9,087 nt of DNA, taken from assembly GCA_027731885.1 (NCBI GenBank), contig JAQCAO010000056.1:1-9087 (forward strand), written 5' to 3'. Under the pieces are notes generated by a model, which was not told the origin of the DNA, did no database searches, and saw only the letters and a program-made list of their open reading frames with translations. Positions 6,786 to 9,087 of the stretch are shown in pieces (position 1 is the stretch's first letter; each line of letters starts with the position of its first letter). The DNA is from Actinomycetota bacterium. Lineage in GTDB: Bacteria > Actinomycetota > Actinomycetes > Nanopelagicales > Nanopelagicaceae. The translations under genes and the position numbers were made by a program.

Positions 6786-6793
6786 TACCTTAA

Positions 6794-7876
6794 ATGGCAT
6801 CTGTTGTATTCGAAAACGCTACACGTATTTACCCAGGCACTACCAAGCCTGCAGTCGACAAGTTAAATCTGACTGTTAATGATGGTGAATTTCTAGTTCT
6901 TGTTGGTCCATCAGGTTGCGGAAAATCCACATCACTTCGCATGTTGGCCGGTCTTGAGGAAGTCGATGAAGGCCGAATTCTGATTGGTGACCGTGATGTA
7001 ACAAACGTTGCGCCAAAAGATCGCGATATTGCGATGGTCTTCCAATCGTATGCACTCTATCCGCATATGACAGTTGCTGAAAATATGGGCTTTGCGCTAA
7101 AAATTGCGGGAGTTGCAAAAGAAGAACGCGATAAGCGCGTTAACGAAGCAGCAAAGCTACTTGATCTAGAGCCGTATCTTGAGCGTAAGCCGAAAGCTCT
7201 CTCTGGTGGACAGCGCCAGCGCGTTGCAATGGGCCGCGCAATTGTTCGCGAACCACAAGTCTTTCTTATGGATGAACCACTTTCCAACCTTGATGCAAAG
7301 TTACGCGTTGCCACCCGCACTCAAATCGCTGCACTGCAGCGCCGCCTAGGAATCACAACTGTTTATGTAACTCACGACCAGGTTGAAGCTATGACAATGG
7401 GCGATCGTGTTGCCGTTCTTAAAGATGGTCTACTACAGCAAGTAGATAAACCACGTAATCTCTACGATACTCCAGCCAACGCTTTTGTCGCGGGCTTCAT
7501 TGGATCTCCGGCTATGAATCTGCTCTCTGCCTCCGTCAGCGGTGGCAAAGCGATGCTTGGCGAATTAGCTATCGATGTTCCATCATCTGCTGGTAATTCA
7601 GTAACAGTTGGAATTCGTCCAGAAGGTCTAACGTCTGCAGCAAACGGATTTAGAGTTGTCGTTGAAGTTGTCGAAGAACTTGGCGCTGATGCATTCGTTT
7701 ATGGAAGACCAGCCGATGCATCTGTGAAATTCGCACAAGCCGGCGATGAAGGAGCACAAGTAATCGTTCGTTGGGATCCAAAGAACCCACCGAAGCCAGG
7801 TGAAACAGTTACTGTCGAACCTGCACCAAATGCAGTTCACTTATTTAGCGCTACCACCGGAGAACGCATCAAGTAA
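6794..7876 (+). CDS. Sugar ABC transporter ATP-binding protein, MsiK/UgpC/MalK type
   Basis: This 360-residue cytoplasmic ATPase of the CUT1 (MalK-like) class powers import of sugars or glycerol-phosphate compounds. The nucleotide-binding domain is complete: Walker [10 protein letters not shown] (38-46), Q-loop Gln84 in [11 protein letters not shown], signature LSGGQRQR (136-143), Walker B FLMDEP (157-162), D-loop SNLDAKLR (164-171), and H-loop His194 in [17 protein letters not shown]-type C-terminal domain follows from about residue 235 and includes the GIRPEG motif. Permease and binding-protein genes are absent on both sides, and the gene has its own leader and Shine-Dalgarno. It is therefore most like the shared ATPase MsiK of Streptomyces, which serves several sugar importers, but which importers it serves cannot be told from here. 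It converges with the S51-like gene, leaving a 6-base gap. Confidence 0.93.
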   Translation: MASVVFENATRIYPGTTKPAVDKLNLTVNDGEFLVLVGPSGCGKSTSLRMLAGLEEVDEGRILIGDRDVTNVAPKDRDIAMVFQSYALYPHMTVAENMGFALKIAGVAKEERDKRVNEAAKLLDLEPYLERKPKALSGGQRQRVAMGRAIVREPQVFLMDEPLSNLDAKLRVATRTQIAALQRRLGITTVYVTHDQVEAMTMGDRVAVLKDGLLQQVDKPRNLYDTPANAFVAGFIGSPAMNLLSASVSGGKAMLGELAIDVPSSAGNSVTVGIRPEGLTSAANGFRVVVEVVEELGADAFVYGRPADASVKFAQAGDEGAQVIVRWDPKNPPKPGETVTVEPAPNAVHLFSATTGERIK

Positions 7877-7880
7877 GACT

Positions 7881-7911
7881 TTTTAAGAAAATTCCAGATT
7901 TCCTCTTAAAA
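7881..7911. repeat. AT-rich inverted repeat at the convergent gene ends
   Basis: TTTTAAGA (7881-7888) and TCTTAAAA (7904-7911) are exact reverse complements, and inside them AAAT (7889-7892) can pair with ATTT (7898-7901) around TCCAG. The element straddles the last codons of the S51-like gene, 4 bases past the stop of the ABC ATPase gene. It might act as a bidirectional end signal, but the stem is AT-rich and no T-tract follows on either strand. Confidence 0.3.
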
Positions 7912-8569
7912 CGTGTACTCGTCCGGGACCATATCTGCGCCATTGATCTGTCATAACTAGCGCAGTATCTTCATCAATTCCGATTAGCGTGGCATCTGCG
8001 TCCTGGCGAATTATTGCAGCAGTAACTCGATCGGGAAGCCATCCTAAAAATTTGTCATAATGCGGGATCACTTCAATATCAGGTAATAAGTTAAGACCTT
8101 CGCTTACATGCGATCTGCGAATACCGATTATCTTGCCGCCAAAGGCCATTGCACCTGCCGAACATCCAGCAAGGGATGCTCCAGATTGCCAAGCCAAAAC
8201 AATTGCCGACCATAAAGGGGTGTCACGAAAAGTATCTGCCAAATGAACTGGATCTCCGCCTGAAAAGTAGATGAGACCAGCGCTCTTTACATCCTCTATC
8301 CATTGCGGATTGTGCGCATCGTCTCGATTCAAGACTGGTAAATACTTAACTTCACAACCAATCCGCGCGCCTTGTTCTGCGCCACGTAACTTCCAAAACT
8401 CTAAACGGTCGTCACCTTCTTTACTGGCGGCGGTCGGAATCTGAATAAAGGTATTTGATTTACCTTTTGAAATAGCCAAGTGCAAGAGCTCACTTTCAAG
8501 TTCCTGCGCTTGCGGTAAATATTCACCTGAACCAACGAGAGCGATAGCGCCATGCTGGTGATTGAGCAT
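7883..8569 (-). CDS. Peptidase S51-like / class I glutamine-amidotransferase-fold protein
   Basis: The 228-residue protein has the hallmarks of the peptidase S51 group (aspartyl dipeptidase and cyanophycinase relatives). These are GAIALVGSGEYLP (7-19), IYFSGGDPVHLADTF (100-114), the nucleophile elbow GCSAGAM with Ser137 (135-141), a candidate catalytic His170 in VIPHYDKF, and GIDEDTAL (197-204). It is shorter than cyanophycinases (about 270 residues) and lacks their DQHF-type segment around the histidine, so I would not call it cyanophycinase. It is also not clearly PepE, so the substrate (perhaps an Asp-containing or isoaspartyl dipeptide) is unknown. No signal peptide is present, so it is cytoplasmic. 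Its ATG overlaps the icd stop by one base (TAATG), which points to a shared transcript. Confidence 0.8.
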   Translation of the reverse strand: MLNHQHGAIALVGSGEYLPQAQELESELLHLAISKGKSNTFIQIPTAASKEGDDRLEFWKLRGAEQGARIGCEVKYLPVLNRDDAHNPQWIEDVKSAGLIYFSGGDPVHLADTFRDTPLWSAIVLAWQSGASLAGCSAGAMAFGGKIIGIRRSHVSEGLNLLPDIEVIPHYDKFLGWLPDRVTAAIIRQDADATLIGIDEDTALVMTDQWRRYGPGRVHVLRGNLEFS

Positions 8570-9087
8570 TATTGAGCCATTACAACTTTCAGATTTTCAT
8601 CGATTGAATTGAGGAACTCTTGGGTCGTCTGCCAAGGTGCAGTCTTTGAGATCAAGAAGGCGAGATCCTTAGTCATCTTTCCAGATTCAACTGTTTCGAC
8701 ACAGACTCGCTCTAAAGTTTCGCAGAACTTCGCAAGCTCAGCGTTGTTATCCAATTTTGCACGGTGGGCTAGGCCTTGCGTCCACGCAAAGATTGATGCG
8801 ATTGGATTGGTTGAGGTTGCTTTGCCTGCTTGGTGATCGCGATAATGCCGTGTAACTGTTCCGTGAGCAGCTTCTGACTCGCAAATCTTTCCATCCGGAG
8901 TCAAAAGTACTGAAGTCATTAAACCAAGTGAGCCATAACCCTGTGCGACGGTATCTGATTGCACATCGCCGTCGTAATTCTTACAAGCCCAAACATAGCC
9001 ACCCTCCATACGAAGTGACATTGCAACCATGTCATCAATTAGGCGGTGCTCATACCAAATACCTGCCGCTACAAACTGTGGCTTGAA
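8569..9087 (-). CDS. icd: NADP-dependent isocitrate dehydrogenase, C-terminal part (runs off right edge)
   Basis: The minus-strand frame is open to the window edge and gives the last 172 residues. It reads [19 protein letters not shown], then [13 protein letters not shown] (metal/isocitrate aspartates) and [14 protein letters not shown], whose Arg-His pair is the NADP-selective pattern. [20 protein letters not shown] follows before a normal C-terminus. This is the homodimeric eukaryote-like subfamily (as in human IDH1/2 and mycobacterial Icd1), not the monomeric IDH of Streptomyces and Corynebacterium and not the E. coli type. It oxidises isocitrate to 2-oxoglutarate and makes NADPH. An internal ATG at 9028-9030 is not the start, because the conserved sequence continues upstream of it. 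It is followed by the S51-like gene with a TAATG overlap. Confidence 0.95.
   Translation of the reverse strand, partial: FKPQFVAAGIWYEHRLIDDMVAMSLRMEGGYVWACKNYDGDVQSDTVAQGYGSLGLMTSVLLTPDGKICESEAAHGTVTRHYRDHQAGKATSTNPIASIFAWTQGLAHRAKLDNNAELAKFCETLERVCVETVESGKMTKDLAFLISKTAPWQTTQEFLNSIDENLKVVMAQ

Larger units (their letters stand above)
6612..6793. other. Divergent promoter region between the two transcription units
   Basis: This 182-base stretch is the only sizeable non-coding segment in the window and separates the minus-strand CNNM-trpS-nucleoside operon from the plus-strand sugar-ABC ATPase gene. I see no plausible small gene in it. It holds a -10-like box for the left operon, an imperfect tandem repeat containing AGATCTG and TTATGCT, a GC-rich hairpin, and a purine-rich ribosome binding site for the right gene. 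I see no tRNA and no riboswitch class that I recognise. Confidence 0.7.

Noticed and set aside
6612..6793. Riboswitch, tRNA or small protein gene in the divergent intergenic region
   Set aside because: No cloverleaf, no riboswitch core that I recognise, and no open frame with a start and ribosome site; only short hairpins and repeats are visible.
7883..8569. Cyanophycinase assignment
   Set aside because: GCSAGA and the overall fold fit S51, but the protein is short and the DQHF-like region typical of cyanophycinases is replaced by IPHYDKF, so the specific name is not supported.
1..9087. Mobile element, CRISPR array, prophage, toxin-antitoxin or defence system
   Set aside because: No transposase or integrase, no regularly spaced repeats, no insertion-type terminal repeats, and every substantial frame is accounted for by metabolic, transport or housekeeping genes.

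Overview
The window looks like a chromosomal segment from a small, streamlined actinobacterium of moderate GC content, most like the freshwater Nanopelagicales (acI: Planktophila/Nanopelagicus) group. This placement rests on three things. The protein subtypes are actinobacterial: an [14 protein letters not shown] adenosine deaminase, a CAEC-type cytidine deaminase, and a half-length aldehyde-dehydrogenase-like protein ending KTVWHP. The base composition is lower than in Streptomyces or Mycobacterium. Packing is extreme: only about 213 of 9087 bases lie between genes, and 182 of these are in one divergent promoter region. The placement is an inference from memory of these families, not from a search.

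Layout. Bases 2-520 (+) hold the 3' end of an aldehyde-dehydrogenase-like gene that lacks the catalytic half. Three bases later it meets, tail to tail, a six-gene minus-strand block (524-6611). Read 5' to 3', that block is a CNNM/CorC (HlyC-type) membrane protein, trpS, a BMP/PnrA-like nucleoside-binding protein, cdd, deoA and add. Every junction after trpS overlaps (1, 11, 8 and 4 bases), so this is almost certainly one translationally coupled transcript. Bases 6612-6793 are a divergent promoter region with a near-leaderless -10 box for the minus-strand operon, an imperfect tandem repeat and a leader hairpin. Bases 6794-7876 (+) encode a stand-alone MsiK/UgpC-type sugar-ABC ATPase. It converges, with a 6-base gap, on a second minus-strand pair (7883-9087): the 3' part of a eukaryote-like NADP isocitrate dehydrogenase followed by a peptidase S51-like protein (1-base overlap).

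Function. The bmpA-cdd-deoA-add set is a nucleoside scavenging module. It covers capture of nucleosides outside the membrane, deamination of cytidine and adenosine (and their deoxy forms), and phosphorolysis of thymidine/deoxyuridine to base plus deoxyribose-1-phosphate. The opposing ALDH-like gene belongs to a family that in actinobacteria usually sits beside deoC, the next step of deoxyribose breakdown, though deoC itself is not in view. The ATP-binding and permease genes expected with bmpA are absent here. Icd (TCA cycle) and TrpS (translation) are housekeeping genes. The MsiK-like ATPase probably serves several sugar importers encoded elsewhere.

I found no defence system, mobile element, CRISPR array, RNA gene or clearly new multi-gene system. 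The items most worth a second look are the catalytically stripped ALDH-like protein, the lipobox-less orphan BMP protein, the tandem repeat in the divergent promoter region, and the unassigned S51-like protein coupled to icd.
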